NCBI GenBank assembly: GCA_018881555.1
Contig: JACAXG010000002.1
Coordinates: 16,734,077 to 16,798,076 of the forward strand
Direction of reading: 5' to 3'
DNA length: 64,000 nt
From: Amblyornis subalaris
Lineage: Eukaryota; Chordata; Aves; Passeriformes; Ptilonorhynchidae
Below the pieces are notes generated by a model, which worked only from the letters and a program-made list of their open reading frames with translations, was not told the DNA's origin and did not search any database. Made by a program: the position numbers and the translations under genes. Positions 52,401-62,504 of the stretch are shown piece after piece; position 1 is the stretch's first letter, and the number at the start of each line of letters is the position of its first letter.

Positions 52401-53700
52401 CACGGTCATCTTTGTTCCATTTAACAGTGAGTCTCAAGGCTAACAGTTGTAGTTCAGAAACAGAAACCTCAGGAAAGAATACTAAAATGTGTGGTGCTGG
52501 GACTTCATTTGTTGTCACTGGCATGTATATTCTGTGTGGTAATCTTTTATCTAGTTGTGCTTTGAAAATAAAAACCCCAAACCCCACTGCAATTATATTT
52601 TGCTTGTTCATGCTGAGTAAAACATGTCAGACATTTGGGGAGAGCAGACCGAGGTGCAGAGAAACCAAGTATGAGTATGTGCTAGTGTTTCACAGCATGT
52701 GCAGCCTGATTGTTGGCACCAGCATCAAGCAAGCTTCAAGAAAACCCAAGGGATTGCTGCTGTACTTGTGACAAGGACTTGGGTGAAGGTAGTTACAGGC
52801 CAGCTCATTAAAAATTANGAACATGTATTGTGCCATGTTTGATGACTGTTGAGAGAAGACCAGAGTGAAAGAGCTTACCTAAAAGCAAGGATATAATGCC
52901 AGTTGACTCATTCAGCACAAGGTGGTCTCTGCACAGAGCACGTGTAGCCGTAATTAGTGAAGTAAGTGCTGCTGTGTCTTTCAGGAAGTGTTGGGAGCTC
53001 CAAGTTCTGTTACATGGTTAATGACCACCTGCCCACAAGCATCAGGCAGGTGATGGGCATTTCACAGGAGGCACAGGGAAAGCTTCTCTGGAGGAGGCTA
53101 CTGCTTTTTTCAGGCTCTTTCCCCTCCAAATTGAACGGCATCAACATTTAGACCAAAGGTACTAATGGAAAATCTCATACTTCATACAGGAGGACCATGT
53201 CCATGAAAGTAGGGTGTCTACAGTAGAAGAAGGCAGCAAAACAGAAGCTGTAACTCCCTTTTCCTTTTTTCCGTTCCCTGGTGTTCATTGCGGGACACTG
53301 GACTTGCTGTTGGTGGGGTATTGAGCAGTCTGTGCCCGTAGGTGTGGGTGCAGAGTGTTTTGGTGGGAAGCATGGAAAGGCCCCGCAGAGCACTGCCGTG
53401 TTGCCACACCGGATGCTGAAGATTGCCTGAGAAGACCCTTCCTGTGCAAGGCACGGCACTGGCTCTCCAGTGGGATTTTCACCAACCCCTTTAGACAGAC
53501 TGACATAAGGGATCAAGCAGGTTGGGGAGGGCAGGACACACAAGAGATCAGTCCCACTAGAAAACAGAGTAAGCGTCCTTGTCTGCGGCTCTCAAATGCC
53601 CCAGCATTACCAGTCGCCCTGCCACACCCCTCTGCTGCAGCGCTGCATGCCGTCCCCCAGACCCGACTATATTTTATTATTCTCCTTTTTTTCCTCTTAA
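49476..53700. other. AT-rich non-coding sequence between LINE remnant and CpG island 2
   Basis: No gene is recognised. A perfect inverted pair of GATA-type sites lies at 50284-50304, and a conserved-looking segment at 51240-51660 is entered separately. An acceptor-like 'gctgtgtctttcag|GAAGTG' ends at about 52984, but the frame after it (52966-53151) has no recognisable content. Confidence 0.5.
51240..51660. promoter_or_regulatory. Candidate conserved non-coding element (compositional guess)
   Basis: The segment contains an octamer-like 'atgcaaat' (51278), repeated 'gattatt' words (51301, 51315), 'tgtaattttgag', a doublet of 'ttgatggacactt' type (51483-51500), and AT-rich homeobox-like words. 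The texture is complex without repeats or frames. It resembles known vertebrate enhancers in style only, since conservation could not be tested. Confidence 0.2.
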
Positions 53701-54720
53701 AACGTGAAAGGAAGGCTGACACGAGCAGAGCCGCTCCTGACGACACCCCCACCGGAGCGGGCCCAAGGCCGGCCCCCGCACCCTGACAAAGGGATGCGGA
53801 GGGGGCTGAGCTCTGCCCCTCATCCCCCTCGGGAGCCGGGGAAGGTGCGGGGCAGCGGGTGAGCCCCTCGCTGCGAGGGCTCCTGTCAGGCGCCGCGGCC
53901 CCCGGGAGCCCCTTGGCGGGGCCAAAGTGAAAGTGAAGCGATCCCGAAACCCTTTTGGGGGAGGCGGCAGGAGCCATGTGACAGCGGGGAAGCAGCCCGG
54001 CCGCACGGGGGGCGAGCAGCGGGAGGCGGGGGTGTGCGTGGATGATTTCTAAGAGCTGCGGTGCCCCCTCCCCGCCCGCCGCGGCAGGGGCGCCCCGCGC
54101 CGCCCCCTCCTCCCCTCCCGCAGTCCCGCACCGCCGGCATCTCCCTCCGCAGCCGCACTCGCGCCCGTCCCCGGAGGCCGGGCAGGGCNGGGCNGGGCCG
54201 GGCAGGCTCCCCCTCCTTCTCTCCCCTCCCCTCCGCCGCGTCCCCCTCAGGCAGGGTAGGGCAGGGCAGGAGCGCGCCCTGCAGCGCTGCCCCTGGGAAG
54301 GAGGGACTCGCCCCCCCAGCATGGCCACGGCGGCTTATTAGCGTGGTCGTCTCTCCACCTCTTTTTTTTTTTTTTTTCCCTTTCAACTACTTTTTTTTTC
54401 CAATTTCCCTGCTCGCCGCGGCTGTCACTGCTCTCACCGTTACTCTTGCCACCGCTCCTCCCGGAGCTCCCGGCGCGGCCCTGCCCCGCCGCGCCTTTGT
54501 GCCCGGCGCGATGGTGCGAGGGGCCGGCGGCCGGCGGGCGCGGCCGGCCCGGGGGCAGCGGCAGGTAAGCGGGGCGGCAGCGAGGGGCTGGCGGGCACAG
54601 GCGGGGCAGGACGTGCCGCTGAGAAGGGTGCGGAGCCGCCCGCCCCCGGAGCAGCCCGTTCCTCGCCCGCGCCGCCGCGGCCGGCCGGGTTTGTGCCTTC
54701 CTTTGTTTTATTTAGGCTGT
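53700..54720 (+). promoter_or_regulatory. CpG island 2, likely promoter
   Basis: A dense block of CG dinucleotides and GGGCGG/GGGCAGGGC-type Sp1-like words runs from about 53.72 to 54.70 kb, with abrupt AT-rich flanks on both sides. No TATA box is apparent. A pyrimidine-rich tract (54350-54412, including a run of 17 T) lies before the candidate first exon. Plus-strand orientation is inferred from the good donor at 54564/54565. Divergent transcription cannot be excluded. The long frames across the island (53513-54328 minus, 54061-54726 plus) are composition artefacts. Confidence 0.75.
54511..54564 (+). CDS. Candidate first coding exon of an unidentified gene (partial)
   Basis: An ATG in good Kozak context (G at -3, G at +4) at 54511 opens 18 codons, MVRGAGGRRARPARGQRQ, that run directly into a near-consensus donor, CAG|GTAAGC, with the exon ending at 54564 in phase 0. 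The position inside a CpG island, after a pyrimidine-rich 5' UTR-like stretch, is what one expects of a vertebrate first exon with a long first intron. The peptide is arginine-rich, and I do not recognise it. An upstream ATG (54321) opens only a 6-codon frame (MATAAY) and would be a short uORF. The exon may instead be entirely untranslated. If joined to the 55953 candidate exon, the frame stops within four codons, so at least one of the two calls must be non-coding or wrong. Confidence 0.3.
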
Positions 54721-55952
54721 CTATAAAAACTTGTTATCACCGCCACCCAAAAGGACACCCCCTCCCTTCCCCTCATCCCCAGTCGAGACCTCTGGGGTCT
54801 CAGACCCTTCCCGCATTGGCCCTTGCTTTGAGTCTCCCTGTTCCTGCCGAGTATTAAACCTGCCTCTAACTGCGTATCATCCCTCTCTCCGTCCTGCTTA
54901 CCCCGCTGCCCTCCCGAGTCTCTCACTGCAACCTTTCTGCCTATTTTGATTTTATTTCCTCCCCCCACCTCTCCTTGGTTTCTAAGGGACTCCCCTCCAA
55001 CCTGTCTGTAGGTATGTTTGTGTAACCAGACACTAAGAGTAGCTGTCTGCCGAGGAATTAACTCGGCAACCCCCAAAGCTTAGTTTGCATTCAATAGAGG
55101 TGTTTGTTTTTCAGGTTTAAATCTCCAGACGGGTTGCAGAAGTTGCCCAAAAGGACCTACTTGGCAAATTTTGTTTCCTCCCTTGAAATNCCACTGGACG
55201 TGGAGCAGGTGGGGGCTCGGGAGGGGAGAATTTTGGGGGGTGGAAGGGGGTGATGGGATGGAGTGTGACCAGGGGCTGAGTGGCGTGGGAAGGAGGGGAA
55301 AAGGGCTTTAAAGCTGGGAGAGTGGACCCGCACTTTCCCCCTTCCCCTCCTCAGCGGAGGATAGCTCAAGGCTCTTGCTCTCGTTCGTTAAAAATAAATA
55401 CTACAGAAGTTGGCAAATTTTGTAGTTTTAGAGAAGTGGATTCTCTCCAGGATTAACGTAAAAAATGTTGATGTTTGAGGAACTGCTCTTGCTCAACCCG
55501 TAAATAAAGTGGAGATGTTGACAGTTTGTCTAGCCTCTGGTAAATGAGAACAAAAAAATATTTCATTTCTTGAAGGGCATCAATAATTGTGAGGGTGGGA
55601 GGGAGAGGAAGGAGTTTAACTATTAACCTTTATCTGGGATCGTAAATGAGCTGAAACTCGTGTTTCTGAAGCTTCTTTAATGCATTTGCCTTCCTGTTTT
55701 CCCCCGCCTCTTCTTTCCTTCACTGTAGATGGTGAAAGGTAAATGAAAATAATGATGCTTGCATTAATTGGACAAGCAGGCGATTTTATGGCTCACCAGT
55801 AAAAAATAAATGCCACGGGAAAGTTACTGTTTGTAGTGCAAGCGGTGGGAAAGTGGTCTGGAGGGCGTGGGGGGGGGGGGGGGGACGGCAGAGCAGTGTG
55901 GCTGGCTGCTTGTTGTGCTCTTACTTTAGGGGGTTTGGATTTGTGTTTCCAG
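54721..55952. other. Putative intron 1 start, non-coding
   Basis: After the CpG island the sequence returns to mixed AT/GC composition. C-rich and T-rich words mark 54740-55000, and a G-rich segment lies at 55200-55260. A 16-base G run is at 55869-55884. No coding frame is recognised. Confidence 0.4.
55869..55884 (+). repeat. Homopolymer run of 16 G
   Basis: An uninterrupted run of 16 guanines on the plus strand lies about 70 bases upstream of the candidate acceptor at 55952. Long G runs are rare in vertebrate DNA, form G-quadruplexes readily and are error-prone in sequencing. Confidence 0.95.
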
Positions 55953-55990
55953 ATCTTCTCCTGAAGACGCCAAAGGACAGTTTGTGGAAG
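55953..55990 (+). other. Candidate 38-bp micro-exon
   Basis: The 38 bases lie between 'gtgtttccag' and a strong donor 'GGAAG|GTAAGAG'. Two of the three frames are open through the segment: SSPEDAKGQFVE and LLLKTPKDSLWK. The third hits TGA after three codons, and that is the frame the 54511 exon would impose. The pyrimidine tract is interrupted by G bases, so the acceptor is mediocre. It may be an untranslated or alternative exon of the gene starting at CpG island 2, or chance. Confidence 0.2.
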
Positions 55991-58900
55991 GTAAGAGCCT
56001 CTTCCCCAACACTTATATCCTGCCCACGTGTATTCTGAGTACCTGGGTGTTTGCTCCGGCCCGCAGTGCCAGCACACTCGTGCTGGGAAGTGATAAGTAG
56101 GAGACTGTCGAGTTGTTGCTGGACGTGGTGTGGATATTGGGAAGCACAGCGTTTTTTAGCAAAGAGATCAGTTGCTTTTACACACTGAGATGCTTGTTAA
56201 GCTAATGAATTCCTCCCTTCCAAAAAAGGGATATCCTTTCTCTTCTTAATCAGGACATAGCTTAGGAAAAGAGAAGATGAAGTGTACAATGAAAAAGTTT
56301 CTGTTCTGACTGTTTTCTGCAGTGGAAGTAATGTGCCTAACTTAACATGTAGGTTGTTTCCAACAAAGATGTTAGTATTAATTTCGGTATGAATTGGGGG
56401 GGAAAAATTATCCTTGTATCTTTTTAATAGCCTCTTTCCCAAATGTGTTGTTGTTATTTTGTGGCACGGTTCTTGCCAGAAGGGAAATAAAATTACACTT
56501 ATTACTTTTGAAGATAAACTATGTCCAGCCATCAGAAGTTTTCTTCTTCCTACAAGGCTTAATGAAGTGAAAGCATGAGATCCCGTGGAGGAGGCAAGGG
56601 TGGGAGAGATATGGGATAATAAAATTTGGCAGAGCAAGTGATTGAGTGGGGTGTCTTTGTTAGTTTGTCAGCATTGCAGTTACAAGTAAAATATGCTTGT
56701 AAAATGCAAATTCAAGTAATTTTAAATGAAAAGTGAAAAAATGCTTTCCCATTTTTTTTTCTTAGTAAGAACAGTCTTTTACTTGTTTGTCATTGTTTTG
56801 TCATTCTCTTGTCTAGGAATCAAAAATACAAAGACTGAGTAATAGTGCTTATTCTCCTGAATTATCGTAGAAATCTGTACAGCATACTCAGTTTGGAGCA
56901 AGTTCCTCATCTCCCCCCTTAGATGAGTCCTTGCCAGCAACAAGTGTGTTGATATACGGATCTGAAGGACTTGGGCACAATGCCAACTCAAGCAATTTAA
57001 ATGACATGGTTAATAGTGTCTCTGCTGTCCTTATCACACAGTAGTTGTCTTTAATAAACTCAGTGACTTCCAAGTGATAATCATGGATGACAAATTAAGT
57101 GGAGTCCTAGCTCTCATTTCAGATGAACTCGGTTTTTTTGCACCGATTGATAAATATGAAATGCTAATTCCAGATGGACTATAAGAATTTGTAAAATATA
57201 CCTCTCTCCTCTAAATATGTGATTTCTTTCAAACAAATAAGACCCAAATAGACTATCTGAAAGTATTTCTAAAGCTGAAGTGTTCCCATGGATTTTATTG
57301 CTAGCAGTATAATTTTTTTTAAGCTTTTCTGTAGTAATAAATGTATGTGGGACACTGCATCCTTTGAATGAATCCTTATCAAACACTTCAAAAGAGGAAT
57401 CAATTTTACATAAATTAGGTAAGCCGGTGTAATAAGTCTAACAAATTGAAACACTCTAACTCTTGTAAAACATTTTAGATAGAAGTGAAGACGATCATTC
57501 CATCAATTTCAGTTTGAAATAAGTAACCTTTAAAAGGCAGCAAATACAATTTCAGAAATATGCACACTGGTAAACAGCTGTTTCACAGTGGGAACTTTAA
57601 AGTTTTTTGAGTACCTCTGGTAATCATACCAACTTCTCCCCTTGTCAAATTAAAAAATTACAACATAACATAAAACTACAGAAGAAGAGTCACAGTAGTA
57701 CAATTGACAGTTTAACTGCAAATTGCATGTACGATTGCTTAGTTTATGATTTTTTTTTGAAAGGTTTGATCCTAGAAATATCAATGCTGGATCTGATCTT
57801 CCTGATTTTCAAACCTGCTAAATCTTGCCAAAAGCTGTAGAAATGCTCTTGTCCTCAGCAGCTGTTAAGAGTTTGCTAAAGCACCTAATAACGGGTTTCC
57901 AATCTTGTGCCCGTGATTGAAATACAGTGCTGTGTGTTTAACTGATAAGTTTGGAAGTGCTCTTCTTAATGGTCAGGATTTTGTTTTTGAAAATGAATAC
58001 GTGAATGCAAATTGTCATCACGTATTTTATTTCTTGTGGCTTTGTTTGCAAAATTCATTCCCTTGTGACTAGTGAAAATTAAAAAGATACTACCTTTGTC
58101 TTAAAAGTAACAATAGATAAATAATAGTACTTTCCTAAAAGTCTGGTACAAATAGTCTTACAGATTTTTTTTTTTCACTTTGTGTTGCCAATCGTATTAC
58201 AGTCACAACAAAAGTTATTTAAGTGTTAGCTTTTGTCGAAGTGAGAGACCCAAGCTGAGATAGTAATGAAATGTTAACATGAAACACCTATGGCCCAGAG
58301 AATGAGCAAAGAATGGAATGTGCCTTTATGTATATATTCACTGTATAATAGATATGTTAATTTCAGTCACTCCTGCACAGTATGGATCTGCCCTATTCAT
58401 TAAAACTAAATATTTTTTGGTTCCAAGTAACATTTGGAAAGATACTTGATGATGCGAAGGCTTTTTAATAGTTGAAAGGTCACTCCTCCTTTTTGGATGC
58501 TCTGAAATTATGACAGCGGCTTTCCAATACTCAGGATGTGAAGTTTAAAGTGATCTTCATTGTTAAGCATTATAACGTATTACTCTTCTTCCCCTGCAGC
58601 CCTCCTCAAACCTGATAGCTTTTTCAGTTCCACAGCTGGGCTCACGTTCCACTTTCCTTTTTGCAGTGAAGGCTGGGCAGAAACCTTGTCGGGGTCTGCA
58701 GTTGTGCTACTCTGTGTAGGGCTGGGTGTCCATGCTTGAAACCATATGGCTGTTACTCTTCCAGAATTGTTGCCACCATTCCCAGTTTCACTTTTTTTAT
58801 TAAACACAATGCTAAAGATCGCTTCATTAATAATGCATCACATTAGAAACCACACGCTAAGCATCATGTACTTGAGAAATTAGAAGCCTCAAAGGACTGG

Positions 58901-59225
58901 GTTTTTCTGGGTGGGGGTTTTTTTGGGGGGGGTTTTGGTTGGTAGGTTTGGTTTTTGGGTGGTTTTTTAATGAAAACTAGGCACATTAAATGCATAGAAA
59001 AAGTGTTCATGTTCAGAAAGATTTACAAATGCNGTGCATCTGAACCATTTTTCTGTAAAATATCCTTGTCTTTTATCCTCTGGTTTTTGCCATGTTCATC
59101 ACTTAAGACCTGAAATTACCAGCATGCATAATAAGCACAATCTTACTACTGTGAGGAATGCCACTGAAGTAATTGGAATAATTTTCGGTAAAGCAGTGCC
59201 CTGTGTTTGCAGAATGGACTAGCCC
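55991..59225. other. AT-rich sequence, putative intron
   Basis: No gene is recognised. Small features are short homopolymers and a G/T-rich tract at 58903-58970. The frames present (for example 56197-56637 minus, 57114-57386 minus) have AT-rich composition and no recognisable domains. Confidence 0.45.
58903..58970 (+). repeat. G/T-only tract
   Basis: Nearly every base is G or T for about 65 bases, with G runs of 3 to 8 separated by T runs ('gggtgggggtttttttgggg'). The pattern is capable of G-quadruplex formation on the plus strand and is reminiscent of degenerate GT repeats in avian genomes. Confidence 0.9.
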
Positions 59226-59330
59226 TTGTCTTTTAAGCTCTGCAGGGCAGGGAATTGTCTTCAAAGTATTTTCTGTAAAGTGCCTGGCATGTCTGTATGT
59301 GCCAAAAAATGATAAATAATAACAAACAGT
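59226..59330 (+). repeat. MIR/L2-type 3' tail, ancient
   Basis: 'Ttttaagctctgcagggcag' with 'ggaattgtct', then 'aaagtgcctggcatg' and 'gataaataataac' match the 3' end pattern of amniote MIR/L2-like elements (taagctctttggggcagggac ... cagcgcctagcac ... ataaataataat). Only the tail is preserved. It lies about 200 bp upstream of the palindromic repeat at 59528. Confidence 0.6.
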
Positions 59331-59359
59331 AGGTGACAATTTATGCAGATGTCTTTTTT

Positions 59360-59380
59360 TAAATTATTATTATTATTATT
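59360..59380. repeat. (ATT)n microsatellite
   Basis: Five to six uninterrupted ATT units lie about 30 bp past the repeat tail at 59226-59330. They may have grown from its A/T-rich end. Confidence 0.85.
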
Positions 59381-59527
59381 TCGGAATTCGCCTATAGGGT
59401 GCTTTCTAGCAAAAAGGAAAATGCCAGAGTGGCTTCCAGCTGGGGCAAGATGTGCTGTGATGGCAAGAGAAGCTTTTAATCGAAATAGAACACACATTTA
59501 ATCGATACTATCTTCTGTGAAGCCGTC

Positions 59528-59616
59528 GGGCCAAAATATCCACTGGCGTAAATCAGTGTATCTGCACTGAAGTCTGCAGAGGCACGACTGACTTACGCCA
59601 GATGATGTGAGTGTCC
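59528..59616. repeat. Ancient palindromic amniote repeat (MITE-like), well preserved
   Basis: The arms CTGGCGTAAATCAGT (59543-59557) and GACTGACTTACGCCAG (59586-59601) are complementary with one mismatch across 15 positions. The interior 'ctgcactgaagtctgcag' and the outer 'gggcc...atcca' fit a repeat I recall from turtles, crocodilians and birds, whose consensus reads roughly 'gggccagatcctcagctgg', 'tgtaaatcagc', then 'ccactgaagtcaatgg' and the complement. The symmetric structure suggests an old non-autonomous DNA transposon, but I do not know the accepted name. Confidence 0.72.
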
Positions 59617-60458
59617 TTTTTGGCTTTAACAGTTTTCCTTTAATCTTCTTGCTGCTTAAACTTTTACTGTGATCTGCCCACATTCCAGAAGCATGGAAGG
59701 ACGATGGGATAATGTTTCCTTACTTTCCTCCTCCTTTTAAGCCTTTGGAGGCTTTTCTTTTACGTGATGGTGTATGTTTTATTAGTTATAGATGCCCTAG
59801 TGTCCCCTTCAAGGCAGTGAAGGCAGCTGCCCTCCTCAAAATCACACCTGTCATTATATTCCAGAACACTCCAGTCCTGTCTAGCTTGCCAGATGCAGGT
59901 GTATTGCAAATAGCATCCTGATCGTGGTGTATTTNTAATTAAAGTTTTCTAATACTGTTGTTAGTAATGCTCTTATTAACAATTTGTGTTGTGTGAAGAA
60001 GTTTAGAAACATTGCCCCTCACATGTAATTCCCAGGGTGATTTTATTGGGTCTGCTAAGGGTCGTAATATTTTAGTTACTAAACTGCATCACCCATCTGA
60101 AGTAACTGAAAATGCTGAGTTTGTACGTCTTGTGTTGTGGGATGACTCCAATGATACTTGGGCAGTAAAGATGTGAAATAAATGGTTTTTCTTTTTCTTC
60201 CAAGCCTCTAATAAACATTTTTGAAGGCAGTGTTAGTAAACTAGTTCTTGTTAGACATGGGAAAACTGTTTTGAGTAGAGTCACTAATTTTCAAATGTTC
60301 AAGATAAATCTTGTTTCCCATTGAAGGACAATGCCATTTTTAGAATTTCAGCATAAATATTTTTAATAAAACTTGCTTTGTTAAGTAATATAGAAAAGTA
60401 ATCAAGTTTTAGATGACTACCCAAAACAGATGGTTTTGAAAAAAGATATGGAATACTT

Positions 60459-60477
60459 GTGTGTGTGTGTGTGTGTT
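60459..60477. repeat. (GT)n microsatellite
   Basis: An uninterrupted run of about nine GT units ends in 'tttgag'. Confidence 0.95.
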
Positions 60478-61256
60478 TGAGATTTGAAACAACAAAGAAA
60501 TCATAAATCCTAAACCACAAGCACACAGGCATGCTCTGAGGAGAACGGTATTAACTGCCTAATCATACATTTTTGCTCAAACTTCTCACCCCCTGTCCAG
60601 TTTTTCCTGATCTTTATAAATTAATAATATCTCCACTGAAAAAGAAAGTAATAAGATGAAAATGTTGTGCCCAGATGCTGTACTGCAGAAGGTCACACAG
60701 AAATGTCTGTAGATCCTGACAGAGAGTGGATTCTGCAAGTGGAAACAAGCATACTCCACTTCCTTTGAACTGGCTGGAAGGTTACTTTCCTCTTTCCAGC
60801 TTGCCAGTTCTTCCAGAGCTATAAAGGACCATAGTAACCAAACCTTTCACCAACATTTTATTAAAGCAGGAAATATATGTAATAACAACATTTCAAGTGA
60901 CTTAATAAAGATACATAGAAAACCAATAATGTATGCCATAATTTTAGTTTTTACAGGCACTCGGATGTCTATTTCCTTTTTGTTTGTAGTTAAGAAAAAC
61001 TTTGGATGGAAATGGGACTGCAAAAGGGCAAGAGTTGATGCCGAAAAAGTAAAGCACATTTCAGAGCCTGGCTTGATTTTATTTTCTCTTGGTGATGCTG
61101 TCTTTGCAGGAAGTGAAAATATTCCAACAAAACTCTAAACTGGACTGAAAGGCTGAAAGAGTGAGCCATTTTCAAAAATGTGTGTCTCTTCAATATACTT
61201 CCATCTTGCGTAAGGAGACAAGTTTTCACTCTTGCTTTGCTATCTATTTTATTGTC

Positions 61257-61278
61257 AGAAACGCTTCGCAGCGTTTCT
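61257..61278. repeat. Perfect 9-bp hairpin with 4-base loop
   Basis: AGAAACGCT (61257-61265) and AGCGTTTCT (61270-61278) are exact complements around the loop TCGC. The loop is too short for a precursor microRNA and there is no following T run that would suggest a terminator. Two CpGs lie within the arms. Confidence 0.9.
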
Positions 61279-62484
61279 TAAATTTGTCCTAGTGGGACAT
61301 CAGCTCCAGTTGAGTTAGGACAGTTCATACCAGCTGAGTATCTGATAGAATTCTAACTTGAGAGTCTGGTCCTGCTAATGTAGCACTGTTAGATTTCATA
61401 GATAGCATGTTACAGTAAGGAAAATTGAACTTCTAGATATTTATCCAAGAATTTCTTAAAAATATAAATTTATAAGATGCTTTCATGTGAGAGGGAAGTC
61501 CTGTTATTTCACTCGCTTTAGTGGTTTCATTAAACTCCTGTAGGGTATTTACAAACTGCAGATAGTGACGAAGAATCCAATGCCATAAACTTGCATCATA
61601 GATTGCTGTCTAAAGGTGTTTTTAGGGTTGCTAATACTTCACTGGCATTTAATTTATACCTAAAATAAATAATTTCTCTGTTCAGATTTCTGTTATGCAT
61701 TTTCAAGGGTTTTTTTTCCCCCGCATTTTTAATAAAATTGCAGGAGTATATAAAAGACAAGAGATAGGTGTTGTGATTTAGGGAAAGTAAACAAACAAAA
61801 TAATTTTCTAAGTGAAAAGCAGTAATGCTAGAAATGATTGGTTTTGTGTGAGCTTTGTTCCTAAGGAGTAAAACATCTACAAAAGTTTTTTTTCATCTAA
61901 AGTGTAAAACAGTGGATGAAATTATATTTTGTGTATTGCTTTTATCTTGTAGTGAGGATTTTTGTAAGGCTAGATCTCCGAGGATTTTTATATATCAACC
62001 TAAATAATTCTATAATTCTGCATTAACTACAGATCCCTTCTGGCCAGTTGCAAAAACTCTGCATGGTGCTGACTTGTTTAAGGTTTTTGTTTATAAGTAA
62101 TTTGAGTAATATATTGGATATGCTACACTGAATTGCAGAACACCGAAAAGTTTGTGGATTGCAAGTGTAATCCTTCCACTCTTGCTCTGCAGTTGGTTTT
62201 GGGCAAGTTAAGTGTCCAGTTATATGAATCTGCAGTGGGAGGGGAACACATGGGATGGTTCAGACAGAAAGTTGCTTGTGTGGGAGTGTTTGCAAGATCA
62301 GAGCCTGGTACTGTAGGTTGGCTTTCGTGATTCCAAAATGAAAGCATATTAACCTATAAGCTTAAAAATAGATACTCGTAATTTAAATACACGTTGACAG
62401 ACTCCTAAAGTCTCCTAATTGCTTTTCTGCTGTGACTTTGTATGCAGAGTTACCTTTTTGAGAATGAAATAAATCTATCACAGT

Positions 62485-62504
62485 GAAAATAAAATAAAAT
62501 AAAT
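62485..62504. repeat. (AAAAT)n run
   Basis: Three to four AAAAT-type pentamers lie in tandem (gaaaataaaataaaataaa). Confidence 0.9.

Noticed and set aside
52966..53151. Acceptor-like tract followed by a 61-codon frame
   Set aside because: No donor of good quality closes an exon and the peptide has no recognisable features.
53513..54328. 271-codon minus-strand frame over CpG island 2
   Set aside because: It is a composition artefact of the GC-rich island: low-complexity Arg/Gly/Pro/Ala content, no domain and ambiguous bases. The plus-strand frame 54061-54726 is rejected likewise, apart from its last short segment before the donor.
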